DNA from: CAZDFU01 sp964504985 | GTDB taxonomy: Bacteria; Patescibacteriota; Microgenomatia; Daviesbacterales; UBA10151 | Length of the DNA: 64,000 nucleotides | Assembly: GCA_964504985.1 (NCBI GenBank) | Contig: CAZDFU010000003.1 | Span: forward strand, 1 to 64,000 | Direction of reading: 5' to 3' | Program-made: the position numbers and the translations under genes | Notes under the pieces: model-generated | The model's database searches: none | Seen by the model: only the letters and a program-made list of their open reading frames with translations | What the model was told of the DNA's origin: nothing | In this document: piece after piece, positions 17,627-26,312 of the stretch | Layout: every line of letters starts with the position of its first letter | Position numbering within the stretch: the first letter of the stretch is position 1

Positions 17627-18997
17627 ATGGGAAAAACAAACATAGGAAAAATTACACAAATCATAGGTGCTGTTGTTGATGCTCAGTTTGAAGCTGATGC
17701 TTTGCCTGCAATTTACAATGCCTTAGAAACCTTGATTGATAAACAAAAATTAGTTCTAGAGGTTCAGCAGCATTTGGGAGAGGGATTAGTAAGGTGTGTG
17801 GCCATGGGAGCAACTGATGGATTAAAAAGGGGTACTGAGGTTTTAGATACAGGTTCTCCTATTTCTGTGCCTGTGGGAGAAGAAGTTTTGGGCAGGTTGT
17901 TTAATGTTTTGGGTGAGGCCATAGATAAAAAGGAAAAAGTAAAAAGTAAAAAATTTTGGCCGATTCACAGATCTGCTCCCCCATTTAAAGACCAGTCAAC
18001 CACCTCTGAAGTTTTTGAGACAGGTATTAAAGTTATAGATTTACTGGCTCCATTTGTTAAAGGTGGAAAAGTGGGTTTGTTCGGAGGGGCAGGGGTTGGT
18101 AAAACTGTTTTAATCCAGGAATTAATCAGAAATATTGCTGCAGAGCATGGAGGCTACTCTGTTTTTGCAGGGGTTGGTGAGAGAACAAGGGAAGGGAATG
18201 ATTTATATAATGAGATGAAAGATTCTGGGGTAATTGATAAAACAGCCATGGTGTTTGGTCAAATGAATGAGCCTCCTGGAGCAAGGCAAAGGGTAGGGTT
18301 ATCTGCTTTAACCATGGCAGAATATTTTAGGGATGAGGCTGGTAAAGATGTGCTGCTTTTTATAGATAACATTTTTAGGTTTTCTCAGGCTGGTTCTGAA
18401 GTATCAGCGTTACTGGGAAGAATCCCCTCTGCTGTAGGTTATCAGCTGGCAACAGAAATGGGTGCTTTGCAGGAAAGGATTACCTCTACTAAAAAAGGAT
18501 CAATAACTTCAGTACAAGCTGTTTATGTGCCTGCAGATGATTACACAGATCCTGCCCCTGCCACTACCTTTGCTCACCTTGATTCCACAATTGCACTGGA
18601 GCGGTCTTTGGCAGAACAAGGGCTTTACCCTGCTGTTGATCCCCTGTCTTCTTCATCCAGGGCTCTATCCCCAGATGTTTTGGGTAAAGAACATTATGAG
18701 GTGGCAGTGGCAGTTCAAAGAATTTTACAAAGGTATAAAGATTTACAGGATATTATAGCTATTTTGGGAATTGAAGAGTTATCAGAGGAAGATAAGTTGA
18801 TAGTTTCAAGGGCCAGAAAGATCCAAAGAATGTTAACTCAACCTTTCTTTGTGGGAGAGGCATTTACAAGCATAAAGGGGAAATATGTCAGCCTGAAGGA
18901 TACTGTTAGAAGTTTCAAAGAAATCCTGGACGGTAAACATGACTCAAAGCCTGAGTCAGCCTTCTACATGAAGGGAACCATAGATGAGGTTAAATAG
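17627..18997 (+). CDS. atpD: F-type ATP synthase subunit beta
   Basis: Catalytic subunit, 456 residues. Walker A is GGAGVGKTVLIQELI, followed by the catalytic glutamate in GERTREGNDLY, VLLFIDNIFRFSQAGSEVSALLGRIPSAVGYQ, and the DELSEED-region equivalent ELSEEDKL. The preceding spacer is a simple TATTAAGTATTATG-type repeat. The operon appears to stop here: epsilon is about 5 kb further on. Confidence 0.96.
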   Translation: MGKTNIGKITQIIGAVVDAQFEADALPAIYNALETLIDKQKLVLEVQQHLGEGLVRCVAMGATDGLKRGTEVLDTGSPISVPVGEEVLGRLFNVLGEAIDKKEKVKSKKFWPIHRSAPPFKDQSTTSEVFETGIKVIDLLAPFVKGGKVGLFGGAGVGKTVLIQELIRNIAAEHGGYSVFAGVGERTREGNDLYNEMKDSGVIDKTAMVFGQMNEPPGARQRVGLSALTMAEYFRDEAGKDVLLFIDNIFRFSQAGSEVSALLGRIPSAVGYQLATEMGALQERITSTKKGSITSVQAVYVPADDYTDPAPATTFAHLDSTIALERSLAEQGLYPAVDPLSSSSRALSPDVLGKEHYEVAVAVQRILQRYKDLQDIIAILGIEELSEEDKLIVSRARKIQRMLTQPFFVGEAFTSIKGKYVSLKDTVRSFKEILDGKHDSKPESAFYMKGTIDEVK

Positions 18998-19091
18998 ATA
19001 TAATAGCTGAAGACAAAAAAGACCAAGATTTTACTTTAAGCCTATTCCGATATTTTTCCAAGCCTTCTACCTGATTTTAATTTCTACTAAA

Positions 19092-19169
19092 ATTTAATGT
19101 GGTTTTGTTGGCTTAAGGATTAAGTCAAATACCCTAGGTGTCAAGCTAGTCCACCTCCCAGGTGGGATT
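19092..19169. repeat. Direct repeat, copy A, downstream of the signal peptidase-CAP gene
   Basis: ATTTAATGTGGTTTTG at the start and CCCTAGGTGTCAAG...TCCACCTCCCAGGTGGGATT at the end match 20629-20722 in the same orientation. The end itself contains a small palindrome (CCACCT CCC AGGTGG). The sequence from atpD to here (18998-19091) holds no gene that I can see. Confidence 0.7.
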
Positions 19170-19173
19170 CTTG

Positions 19174-20607
19174 TTACAGGCTGTTTAATTTGGTGGCCAG
19201 GGAATCTTGTTCTTCATTTAGCTTTTCATCCTGCTTAACCATTTGATTTTCTGCCTCAGTTAACCACACATTTGCCTCAAGTTTAGAAATAACAGCGGAG
19301 GCTATATTTATTCTTTGGGAAATAATTTCGTTCATCCTATCAATATCTCTTTTATTTTTACTGTAAAAATCTGGATATTCTTTTAAATTTGCCCAATTAG
19401 GTTGAATACTTTTTAAGTCACTTAATAATTTTTTCCAGGGGTTGATAGTTTCCTGGTCATAATTTGGTGGGACATAGCCTGCTAAATGTCCAACTACTAT
19501 TTGGGCTGGGCAGCCATTCAGCTGCCCCTCAACTTCTGCAATACCTATATCCTGAAAATCCTGGTTTAATAGGAATTTTTTTGAGTCTGGGAATGAGAAT
19601 TGATTTTCTATTAATTCCTCTGCTTCATAATAGCCTAAAGCAGATGTTTCCCCATAAGTAATATTGGAATACCCTGCATCTGAGAGGGCTTTTTTCATGG
19701 TATAACCACTTCTGGTGGCCTCAAAAGAGAGGTCATTATATTTAAGGCTTATTTTGCCTCTGCTGGCAGCTGATGTTTCAAGTCTGGTCTGATATCTTAA
19801 GGGACCGGCACCTGCTTCTCTTCTTTTTTGGTTTAATAATTCTAAATAACGGTTTTTATCCAGCTTAATTTTTGAGATTTCTTCAAGATCTTTGTCAGTT
19901 TTTCTCCAATTTTTATCTAGTGTGTCTTTTTGTTTTTTCAAAGGGATAACATGGTCTATATCTTTAAACTCTATCAGACCCAGTGTGTGCCTTGAATCCC
20001 CGCTTCCCTTTCTATTGTCCCCCATAACAAATAATTTTCCAGCAGGAACTGTCAGGCTTTTGCAGTCAGCTAAAAACTCTCCCCCAAAAGTAGACCTGGC
20101 TTTAAAAATATATGGTTCTTTTTGAGGCTTACCATTTAAAAGTAATACCCCGTCTTTTATTTCTAATGTATCTGCAGGCAGTGCAATAACTCTTTTAACA
20201 AAACCTCTTGGTTTATCCCCGTCTTTGGTAGTTATTTCTGCTGTTTTAAAATTATAAAAAGAGACTATATCCCCTCTTTCTATTTCATAAGAAAATAATT
20301 TATATCCAAATAAATTAAGACCAGAAGGATACCTCATCATTCCAGTAGTGCCTACTATTTCCTTTGATTGTTCCTCTGGGGTTTTGCCTTCACCTTTGGG
20401 AAAAGTGGGATACATTGACCCAGTTCCTGACAGTGGGATATAATCTTCCACCAGGTTTAATTTGTCCAATACTAAAAAAGCAGTTAATTTATATGAACTA
20501 ATCCAAACAGGTACCAAAATCAAGAGGGTTATTAGGGCAAGAAAGGGCAGAAGAAATCTTTTTACAATTAAATATCCAATTGTTACAAAACTAAAATATT
20601 TTTTCAT
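19174..20607 (-). CDS. Signal peptidase I fused to a CAP/SCP domain
   Basis: A membrane anchor (FLLPFLALITLLILVPVWIS) is followed by an S26 signal peptidase. The catalytic Ser is in SGTGSMYPT, the catalytic Lys in FVKRVIALPAD, and box E reads VMGDNRKGSGDSRHTLG. After residue about 260 of the reading frame comes a CAP-like domain: LLNQKRREAGAGPLRY, the YGETSA Glu, and FQDIGIAEVEG...IVVGHLAGY. A C-terminal helical tail of about 90 residues follows. I chose MKKYFSF at 20607, because the upstream GTG at 20706 lies in repeat B. Signal peptidases normally end soon after box E, so the fusion is unusual. CAP domains act in extracellular protein or wall processes. Confidence 0.85.
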   Translation of the reverse strand: MKKYFSFVTIGYLIVKRFLLPFLALITLLILVPVWISSYKLTAFLVLDKLNLVEDYIPLSGTGSMYPTFPKGEGKTPEEQSKEIVGTTGMMRYPSGLNLFGYKLFSYEIERGDIVSFYNFKTAEITTKDGDKPRGFVKRVIALPADTLEIKDGVLLLNGKPQKEPYIFKARSTFGGEFLADCKSLTVPAGKLFVMGDNRKGSGDSRHTLGLIEFKDIDHVIPLKKQKDTLDKNWRKTDKDLEEISKIKLDKNRYLELLNQKRREAGAGPLRYQTRLETSAASRGKISLKYNDLSFEATRSGYTMKKALSDAGYSNITYGETSALGYYEAEELIENQFSFPDSKKFLLNQDFQDIGIAEVEGQLNGCPAQIVVGHLAGYVPPNYDQETINPWKKLLSDLKSIQPNWANLKEYPDFYSKNKRDIDRMNEIISQRINIASAVISKLEANVWLTEAENQMVKQDEKLNEEQDSLATKLNSL

Positions 20608-20628
20608 GAACTTACTAATAATATAATA

Positions 20629-20722
20629 ATTTATTGTGGTTTTGATGGGTTTTGCTATCCTTAGTCCTAGGGATACAGAAATTTCCCTAGGTGTCAACCT
20701 GGGCACCTCCCAGGTGGGATTT
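20629..20722. repeat. Direct repeat, copy B, upstream of the signal peptidase-CAP gene
   Basis: Starts ATTTATTGTGGTTTTGATGG and ends TTTCCCTAGGTGTCAACC...GCACCTCCCAGGTGGGATT, matching copy A at 19092-19169 at both ends. Copy B carries about 16 extra bases in the middle. Its right edge contains the stop codon of the 176-residue gene. Confidence 0.7.
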
Positions 20723-21251
20723 ACCGTTTAAGGTCTGCAGGGGCTCTTAGGTATGGATTGTTTTCCAGATGACTGGAATTATTTGCAGAATTTTGAACCT
20801 GGGGAGGGTTTTCTTTAAAAACCCCTATCCCCTCTATTACACCAAGGGTTTGTTGGTTTCCTGGCTGGGTAGTTAAATCCTGGGAAATTGTGGCTACTTC
20901 TTTGTTGGTAGAACTTACTGAAGGCAATTGTTTTATTAAGGAGATGGTTTCTTCCCTGTTTTGCCAGGCAAGTAATTTACTTTCATCTTCAGCTACTTCT
21001 CCCATTTTTTCTTCAAGGTTTGTTAAAGGAACATCTATTTCTCCTCTTTCCACAATATCCCCTAAAATATCTCCTGCATTGGCAATATGTTCAAAAGGCA
21101 GGCCTGCTAAAGCATAAGCCTTGATGGTATTAACATATTGGGTATAATTTTGTTGTTGGGAAGTTATTTTAAATGATTTCGCCCTGGTTAAAGGATGGGA
21201 TGATTGTGAACTCAAAAGATCATTCTTTGGGGCAGTTAAATTATTATGCAT
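20721..21251 (-). CDS. Hypothetical acidic protein
   Basis: 176 residues, no membrane segment, no cysteines. Residues about 30-115 are helical (QNYTQYVNTIKAYALAGLP, then GDILGDIVERGEI). The tail is Asn/Gln/Pro-rich and disordered-looking. Divergent from the carbonic-anhydrase-like gene at 21310, with 58 bases between start codons. Not recognised. Confidence 0.65.
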   Translation of the reverse strand: MHNNLTAPKNDLLSSQSSHPLTRAKSFKITSQQQNYTQYVNTIKAYALAGLPFEHIANAGDILGDIVERGEIDVPLTNLEEKMGEVAEDESKLLAWQNREETISLIKQLPSVSSTNKEVATISQDLTTQPGNQQTLGVIEGIGVFKENPPQVQNSANNSSHLENNPYLRAPADLKR

Positions 21252-21295
21252 AGAAATGGATTCTACCAGATCTACTCAAGTATTTACTATTGGAG

Positions 21296-21301
21296 TATAA
21301 T
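21296..21301 (+). promoter_or_regulatory. -10 box of the first carbonic-anhydrase-like gene
   Basis: TATAAT at 21296-21301, eight bases before the ATG at 21310. No convincing -35 box and no Shine-Dalgarno sequence, so a leaderless message is likely. Confidence 0.5.
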
Positions 21302-21309
21302 CTCACAAT

Positions 21310-22797
21310 ATGCAGATCCCACAGACTCATATCAATATTAAAGTTAGAGATCTTTTTAAAAAGATCTATCAGGGCAGGAAAATTAATTTAGCTGCTTCTA
21401 AAAGTTCTTTAGAAATGCAGCTTAATTTATATTTGGACCATTTAAGCAGCCACACATTTGTAAAAATATCCCAAAGAGACAGAAAAAGGATCTGGGAAAC
21501 AATTGAAAGAAACAACCATGTTGCCAAAACTTTATCTTCCCCTTTATATAGAAAAATTGTTAAAAGCAAAAGGGAGCTTTCCAAAGAAGTATCTATTGGG
21601 TTTGTTTTTTGTATTGATGGCAGGATTCCTGCCATTTTTTTAGGAGGAAGGTTTGCCAGGCATTTTGAGATTCCTGCTGGAGAAATATCAATCATTAGAA
21701 GAAAATCAGATGGCAGAATAATTCCAGACTCTTCTGATTTAAATGAGGCTTTAAGAAAAACAGCCACCTCAAATGATGATTTATTGGAGATTGTGTTTGC
21801 TCATACTTCTTTATCAAACCCCCATCATGGTTGCGGGGCTATGATTGCCAAGATGAGGGCAGGTTTGCTTGATCCAAAACTTTCTTTAGAGGAGGCAAAT
21901 TTAAAAATAATAAGAGATAGGACTATTCCGGCAATTTCTAATATTTATAATGAGTTTAGAATTCAACAAGGGAATGAACCCTTGAAAATGGTGGGAATTT
22001 CCGCGCTTTTTGACACAGATACTTTTGGCATAATTTTAAACTATGATTTAAGAAAGGCCAATAATTCCTTATCTACAACAGACCTTACAAATAAGTATGC
22101 TTCAGAGTTGGATGAGTACTTCATCAAAAACAATTTAGTATTTGGATCATTTAAAGAAAAATTCTCTGATTTAAAATTTTTAATCCCCCTTTCCCAGAAT
22201 ACATTAAAAATAGTTGAGGCTTTGCTTAATAAAAAAATAGCACCAAAACTTTTAGATGAGATTGGAGAATATATAAATAAGTTTTATTCTGATCTGACAG
22301 AAGATCAAAAACAGGCATTAATTTTTGTATTGCTAAGAAACATTGCTTTTCAATATTTAACAGGGCTGGCTAAATTTAAGAAAAAAAGTGCTGATCATCC
22401 TTTTTTGGAACATGGAGAATCTTTTTTAGCTGTGGCTATGAGAGGAACGACCATTGGTAAATTTGATCCTCAAAATCAGGGATTTGCCTCCTCCCCTTCT
22501 GATCCTAAGCAGGCAATTTCTAATATTAATACCATGCTTTCTATTATGGGTGATTCCTCAAAACTTAAGCCCTATATTTTATTTGTCTGTAACAGTGTTA
22601 ACAGCAGGGACTTAAGGGAAAATAACCAGGTTATACAAAGGATAATTGGTTCAAATGCAGGCTTACTTAGGGATATTATTGAAGATAAGAAATTGGGTGA
22701 GATGATAGAAAAAGGTGAGATGATACCAGTGCCTGTTTTAATTGAGGAAGATTCAAGGGAAGTTTTAAAAATAGTTGACCATTCAGGATATATTTAA
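21310..22797 (+). CDS. Divergent beta-carbonic-anhydrase-like protein (large)
   Basis: 495 residues, not a standard family member. It has the beta-carbonic-anhydrase zinc signature CxDxR as FCIDGR (Cys101, Asp103, Arg105) and HxxC-G as HHGCGA (His172, Cys175), in the right order but 71 residues apart. The about 100-residue N-terminal and about 310-residue C-terminal extensions are unrecognised. The C-terminal part repeats a CNSVNSRD phrase near residue 420. Beta carbonic anhydrases interconvert CO2 and bicarbonate using zinc. Whether this one does so is unknown. It is the first of two such genes in tandem, both placed between atpD and atpC. Confidence 0.6.
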   Translation: MQIPQTHINIKVRDLFKKIYQGRKINLAASKSSLEMQLNLYLDHLSSHTFVKISQRDRKRIWETIERNNHVAKTLSSPLYRKIVKSKRELSKEVSIGFVFCIDGRIPAIFLGGRFARHFEIPAGEISIIRRKSDGRIIPDSSDLNEALRKTATSNDDLLEIVFAHTSLSNPHHGCGAMIAKMRAGLLDPKLSLEEANLKIIRDRTIPAISNIYNEFRIQQGNEPLKMVGISALFDTDTFGIILNYDLRKANNSLSTTDLTNKYASELDEYFIKNNLVFGSFKEKFSDLKFLIPLSQNTLKIVEALLNKKIAPKLLDEIGEYINKFYSDLTEDQKQALIFVLLRNIAFQYLTGLAKFKKKSADHPFLEHGESFLAVAMRGTTIGKFDPQNQGFASSPSDPKQAISNINTMLSIMGDSSKLKPYILFVCNSVNSRDLRENNQVIQRIIGSNAGLLRDIIEDKKLGEMIEKGEMIPVPVLIEEDSREVLKIVDHSGYI

Positions 22798-22827
22798 TTG
22801 ACTAGGCTGGTATAATGTAAATTAAGA

Positions 22828-22872
22828 ATGCGACCCCCTAAAAAGGGTCGGTTTTTTAAAAGATATGAGTGA
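22828..22872 (+). promoter_or_regulatory. Leader peptide and hairpin before the second carbonic-anhydrase-like gene
   Basis: TATAAT at 22811-22816 is followed 11 bases later by an ATG that opens a 14-codon frame (MRPPKKGRFFKRYE). Its TGA overlaps the next gene's start. Inside it, CGACCC (22831-22836) pairs with GGGTCG (22845-22850) and is followed by six Ts, as in an intrinsic terminator. It may end transcription of the gene before it or act as an attenuator for the gene after it. Confidence 0.5.
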
Positions 22873-23953
22873 GCAGATAAAAGAGCCAATAAATCCTCAG
22901 CATTTACTTGAGGATAACTATTCTGATAAAGCAGGAGAAAACATAGAAAAAATTCTTCAATTAAGAAAGGAAGGTCAACTTATACTTTTAATGGGTTGTT
23001 CAGATGCCAGGCTTATTTTGCCTGATGATGTTTACCAGATTAGAACCATCTCAGCCACAGGGCCAAGAAGCCCTTGGGAAAAACCTTTAAATTACGGAAG
23101 AACAGCTGGGGTAATAATTATGGATCATTTATATTGCGGGGGTTTACTGGCAAAGGCTCAGCTTCCTGAAAACATTTTAGATGATGATACAGCTTTAGGA
23201 TTTGTTAAAGATCACGTGTGGACTGACGATCCGATTGTTCAGTCTATTCTGACTGGTTCATGGACAGCATCACGTACTCAAAAACCAGTTTTATCTGCTG
23301 TTCAGAATCCATATGATGGTTCGGTTTATATCCAAGGAGCTTTCAATAATGGTGAGCAAACCGAGCATAAAACTATTCCTACATATAAACTAATGCAAAG
23401 ATATATTAAAGAAAAATTATACGGTGATGAAATTCCTCAATTAAGGCCTGATTTAGTCCTCTCAATTTTTTCTAATATTTTGGGCCGGTTACCAGAAAAA
23501 GTTAAATTAATAGCTGAAAGTGTAGGAGATTTAACAACTTATCAAGGTACACAAGACCCGGAAGTGGTTGCTGTGACGTCTAACTTAAAAGCACTTTCAG
23601 CAAGATTCCCTGCTCTTTTTGGTCTTTCAAATACTGTTTTTCAGGTTAGCTTAAGAAGACAATCACTAGATATTGAAGGAGAATTAGAAACAAATGATGT
23701 AAGGGAGGTTTTCAGGCAAATACATTATCCTCTTTCCCATTGTATTGAAAATAATAAATCTGAAGGTAGATTACCATTTAAAAGTACAAGGGTTTTATAT
23801 TTAGAAACTGGAGATATGAAAGATTCTCTTAGGCTGGCCCATCGTGTTAAAAGAAGGCGTGAAGTACAGGAGTGGTTAGATCTGCCAGGCAGAGTCATAA
23901 TAGCAGCACAAGCTGTAAGAGGAAGAATCCAGCAAATTGAACTGGTTGTATAG
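22865..23953 (+). CDS. Second divergent beta-carbonic-anhydrase-like protein
   Basis: 362 residues. LLMGCSDARLILPDD supplies CxDxR (Cys45, Asp47, Arg49) and MDHLYCGG supplies HxxC-G (His88, Cys91). The sequence between (VYQIRTIS...PLNYGRTAGVIIMD) has the strand-helix-strand order of beta carbonic anhydrases but is about a dozen residues shorter. The remaining about 270 residues are unrecognised. It is only weakly similar to the preceding gene beyond the motifs. It sits 33 bases before atpC. Confidence 0.6.
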   Translation: MSEQIKEPINPQHLLEDNYSDKAGENIEKILQLRKEGQLILLMGCSDARLILPDDVYQIRTISATGPRSPWEKPLNYGRTAGVIIMDHLYCGGLLAKAQLPENILDDDTALGFVKDHVWTDDPIVQSILTGSWTASRTQKPVLSAVQNPYDGSVYIQGAFNNGEQTEHKTIPTYKLMQRYIKEKLYGDEIPQLRPDLVLSIFSNILGRLPEKVKLIAESVGDLTTYQGTQDPEVVAVTSNLKALSARFPALFGLSNTVFQVSLRRQSLDIEGELETNDVREVFRQIHYPLSHCIENNKSEGRLPFKSTRVLYLETGDMKDSLRLAHRVKRRREVQEWLDLPGRVIIAAQAVRGRIQQIELVV

Positions 23954-23986
23954 AATCATTAAAACTTGCTATAATTTCTTCAACAA

Positions 23987-24397
23987 ATGTCACAGCTTCA
24001 TTTAAAAATTGTAACTCCAGAGAAATTGCTAGTTGATGAAGAGGTTTCCCAGGTTAATGTTTCAACTGTTAGCGGGATGATTGGAATTTTACCGAATCAT
24101 GCTAATTTAATGGCTAAACTTGCTCCCGGGGAGTTAACTATTAAAAAAGGTGGAAAAGTTGAGACTTTGGCAATAGGTTCAGGTTTTTTACAAGTTTCTG
24201 ATAATACTTTATCTATCATGACAGATTTAGCAACCCCTGAATCAGACATTGATGAAAAAGCTGTTGAGGAGGCTAAAAAAAGAGCAGAAGCTGCTTTGGA
24301 AGAAAAACTCTCTGATGAAGAATATGCAGAAACCCTGGCTAATTTGGAAAAATCCTTAGCCCAGCTTAGGGTTAAAAGAAGGCATAAGGTAAGATAA
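23987..24397 (+). CDS. atpC: F-type ATP synthase subunit epsilon, displaced from the operon
   Basis: 136 residues. The beta-sandwich motifs VSTVSGMIGILPNHANLMAKLAPGELTI are clear and are followed by the two-helix C-terminal domain. TATAAT lies 11 bases before the ATG, so it has its own promoter. It is separated from atpD by the signal-peptidase cassette and three other genes. Normally epsilon follows beta directly. Confidence 0.95.
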   Translation: MSQLHLKIVTPEKLLVDEEVSQVNVSTVSGMIGILPNHANLMAKLAPGELTIKKGGKVETLAIGSGFLQVSDNTLSIMTDLATPESDIDEKAVEEAKKRAEAALEEKLSDEEYAETLANLEKSLAQLRVKRRHKVR

Positions 24398-24490
24398 GCA
24401 GCAGCCTGTCTCCCCGCTTTTATGATTGTGAGTTTGCAGCTATGCTTAAATAATTGGTAATTAAAACTCTAACGTTATACAATTAATTAC

Positions 24491-25423
24491 ATGGCTAGTT
24501 TAGAAAGCCCTGATCTTTCAATTATTATCCTAAATTATAATGTTAAGGAGCTATTATTAAAATGTTTGGAGTCTATTTTTAAAGACCCTAATTCTAAAAA
24601 CTGGCAGGTTATTGTGGTGGATAATGCTTCAGAGGATGGTTCTGCAGAAGCTGTTAAGAAAAAATATCTGAATTCCCAAATCCAAGTTGAAGTTGTGGAA
24701 AGCAAGGAAAATCTGGGCTTTGCAGGAGGTAATAATTTAGGAGTAAAATATGCCAAAGCTCAGGCTGTTTTATTTTTAAATCCAGATACTTTGGTTGTGG
24801 GAGATGCTGTCTCTAAATCTTTGGAGTTTTTGTTATCTAACCCAGATATAGGAGCCCTAACTTGCAGAGTGGAGCTGCCTGATGGGAAACTAGATTACTC
24901 CTGTCACAGAGGTTTCCCTACTCCCTGGAATTCTTTTGCTTATTTTAGTGGTCTTTCTAGAGTTTTTCCCCGTTTCCGGCTGTTTTCAGGATACACTGCC
25001 TCTTATCAAAATATTAAAACCATACATGAGATAGATTGTTTAACTGGAGCATATCTTATGGTTAGAAAAATTGCCGGTGATCAAATAAATTGGTGGGATG
25101 AAGATTATTTTTGGAATGGTGAAGATATTGAATTTTGTTACTCTTTAAAAGAAAAAGGTTGGAAAATATTTTTTTATCCAGAGGCAAAAATTATTCATTA
25201 TAAAGGTTCATCCTCTGGTCTCTGGTCTTCTAAAGCAGTTTCTGTTGAGAAAGAGAAAATGTTTACCAGCGCTTCTCATGCAGCTTCAGCCATGAGGATT
25301 TTTTATATGAAGCATTACTTTAAAAAATACCCGGTAGTTTTAAGGGAATTTATTTTATGGGGAATTAAATCTTTGGAACACTTCAGAAAGTTTAAAATCA
25401 GAGTGGGGTTAAGGTATAAGTGA
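24491..25423 (+). CDS. GT2 glycosyltransferase
   Basis: 310 residues of the rhamnosyltransferase/WcaA-like GT2 family. SIIILNYNVKELLLKCLESIF opens the GT-A fold. VVDNASEDGS, NLGFAGGNNLG and the DxD-like FLNPDT bind nucleotide sugar, and WNGEDIEFCYSL carries the likely catalytic acid. A C-terminal hydrophobic stretch may dock at the membrane. First of three consecutive GT2 genes, probably for a surface polysaccharide. The sugar is not predictable. Confidence 0.9.
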   Translation: MASLESPDLSIIILNYNVKELLLKCLESIFKDPNSKNWQVIVVDNASEDGSAEAVKKKYLNSQIQVEVVESKENLGFAGGNNLGVKYAKAQAVLFLNPDTLVVGDAVSKSLEFLLSNPDIGALTCRVELPDGKLDYSCHRGFPTPWNSFAYFSGLSRVFPRFRLFSGYTASYQNIKTIHEIDCLTGAYLMVRKIAGDQINWWDEDYFWNGEDIEFCYSLKEKGWKIFFYPEAKIIHYKGSSSGLWSSKAVSVEKEKMFTSASHAASAMRIFYMKHYFKKYPVVLREFILWGIKSLEHFRKFKIRVGLRYK

Positions 25424-25424
25424 C

Positions 25425-26312
25425 ATGGATTTATCAATAATAATACTAAGCTATAATACAAAAGATATTACCGGTCAATGTTTACTGAAGTTAAAGAGTG
25501 CTGTAGACAGTTTACAAAAGAAAACAGGCAATAATGCAGAGGTCATTGTTTTGGATAATGCTTCATCAGACGGATCTGTTGAAATGATTAAAACCAATTA
25601 CCCCTGGGTTCAGCTAATTGAATCAAAAGAAAATACAGGGTTTTCCAGGGGCAATAATTTAGCATTTAAAAAAACCAGATACCCCAATATTTTATTTTTA
25701 AACTCTGATGTTTATGTTGGCGAGGATACATTAATTAAAAGTTTGGAATATTTTAAAAATCATGGTTGTAATGTCTTGGGAGTTAGGCTTGTTTTTGAAA
25801 ATGGAAAATTCCAACCCTCGGCCGGAAATTTACCAACACCAATTAATACTATTTTTTGGATATTAGGATTTGGACAACTGTTTAACCCATTTCATCCTAA
25901 AAGTGAGAATTTTTTTTCCCAGGAAAGAGAAGTAGGTTGGATTATGGGAGCATTTTTTATGATTAAAAGAGAAACTTTTATCAGTGCTGGTGGATTTGAT
26001 GAGAATATTTTTATGTATATGGATGAGATTGATCTTTGCAAAAGGGTTTCAGATCTGGGTTTTAAGATCTGCTATGCCCCAGTTACTGAGGCAGTCCATC
26101 TGCACAGGGCCAGCAGCAAGGATAATCCTGAGAAAGCCTTTACATTGGAGCTTAAGGGTATGAAGGTTTATCTTAAAAAATATCATGGATCCTGGTATCA
26201 GGTAATTAAATTATTTTTGATCCTTGGGTTGGTTTTAAGAGTGATTGCTTTTTCCTTGTTTGGAAGAACAGCTAGAGCTAGGGCTTATATTGAAGGACTA
26301 AAAGAAGTATGA
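25425..26312 (+). CDS. GT2 glycosyltransferase
   Basis: 295 residues, same subfamily as its neighbours: LSIIILSYNTKDIT, VLDNASSDGS, NTGFSRGNNLA, FLNSDV, and MYMDEIDLCKRV. The C-terminus has a hydrophobic helix (LILGLVLRVIAFSLF). It starts one base after the previous stop and overlaps the next gene by four bases, so the three are translationally coupled. Confidence 0.9.
   Translation: MDLSIIILSYNTKDITGQCLLKLKSAVDSLQKKTGNNAEVIVLDNASSDGSVEMIKTNYPWVQLIESKENTGFSRGNNLAFKKTRYPNILFLNSDVYVGEDTLIKSLEYFKNHGCNVLGVRLVFENGKFQPSAGNLPTPINTIFWILGFGQLFNPFHPKSENFFSQEREVGWIMGAFFMIKRETFISAGGFDENIFMYMDEIDLCKRVSDLGFKICYAPVTEAVHLHRASSKDNPEKAFTLELKGMKVYLKKYHGSWYQVIKLFLILGLVLRVIAFSLFGRTARARAYIEGLKEV

Noticed and set aside
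20608..20706. GTG start of the signal peptidase gene
   Set aside because: The extension lies in repeat B and encodes no hydrophobic or family-like sequence. MKKYFSF at 20607 gives a normal membrane anchor.
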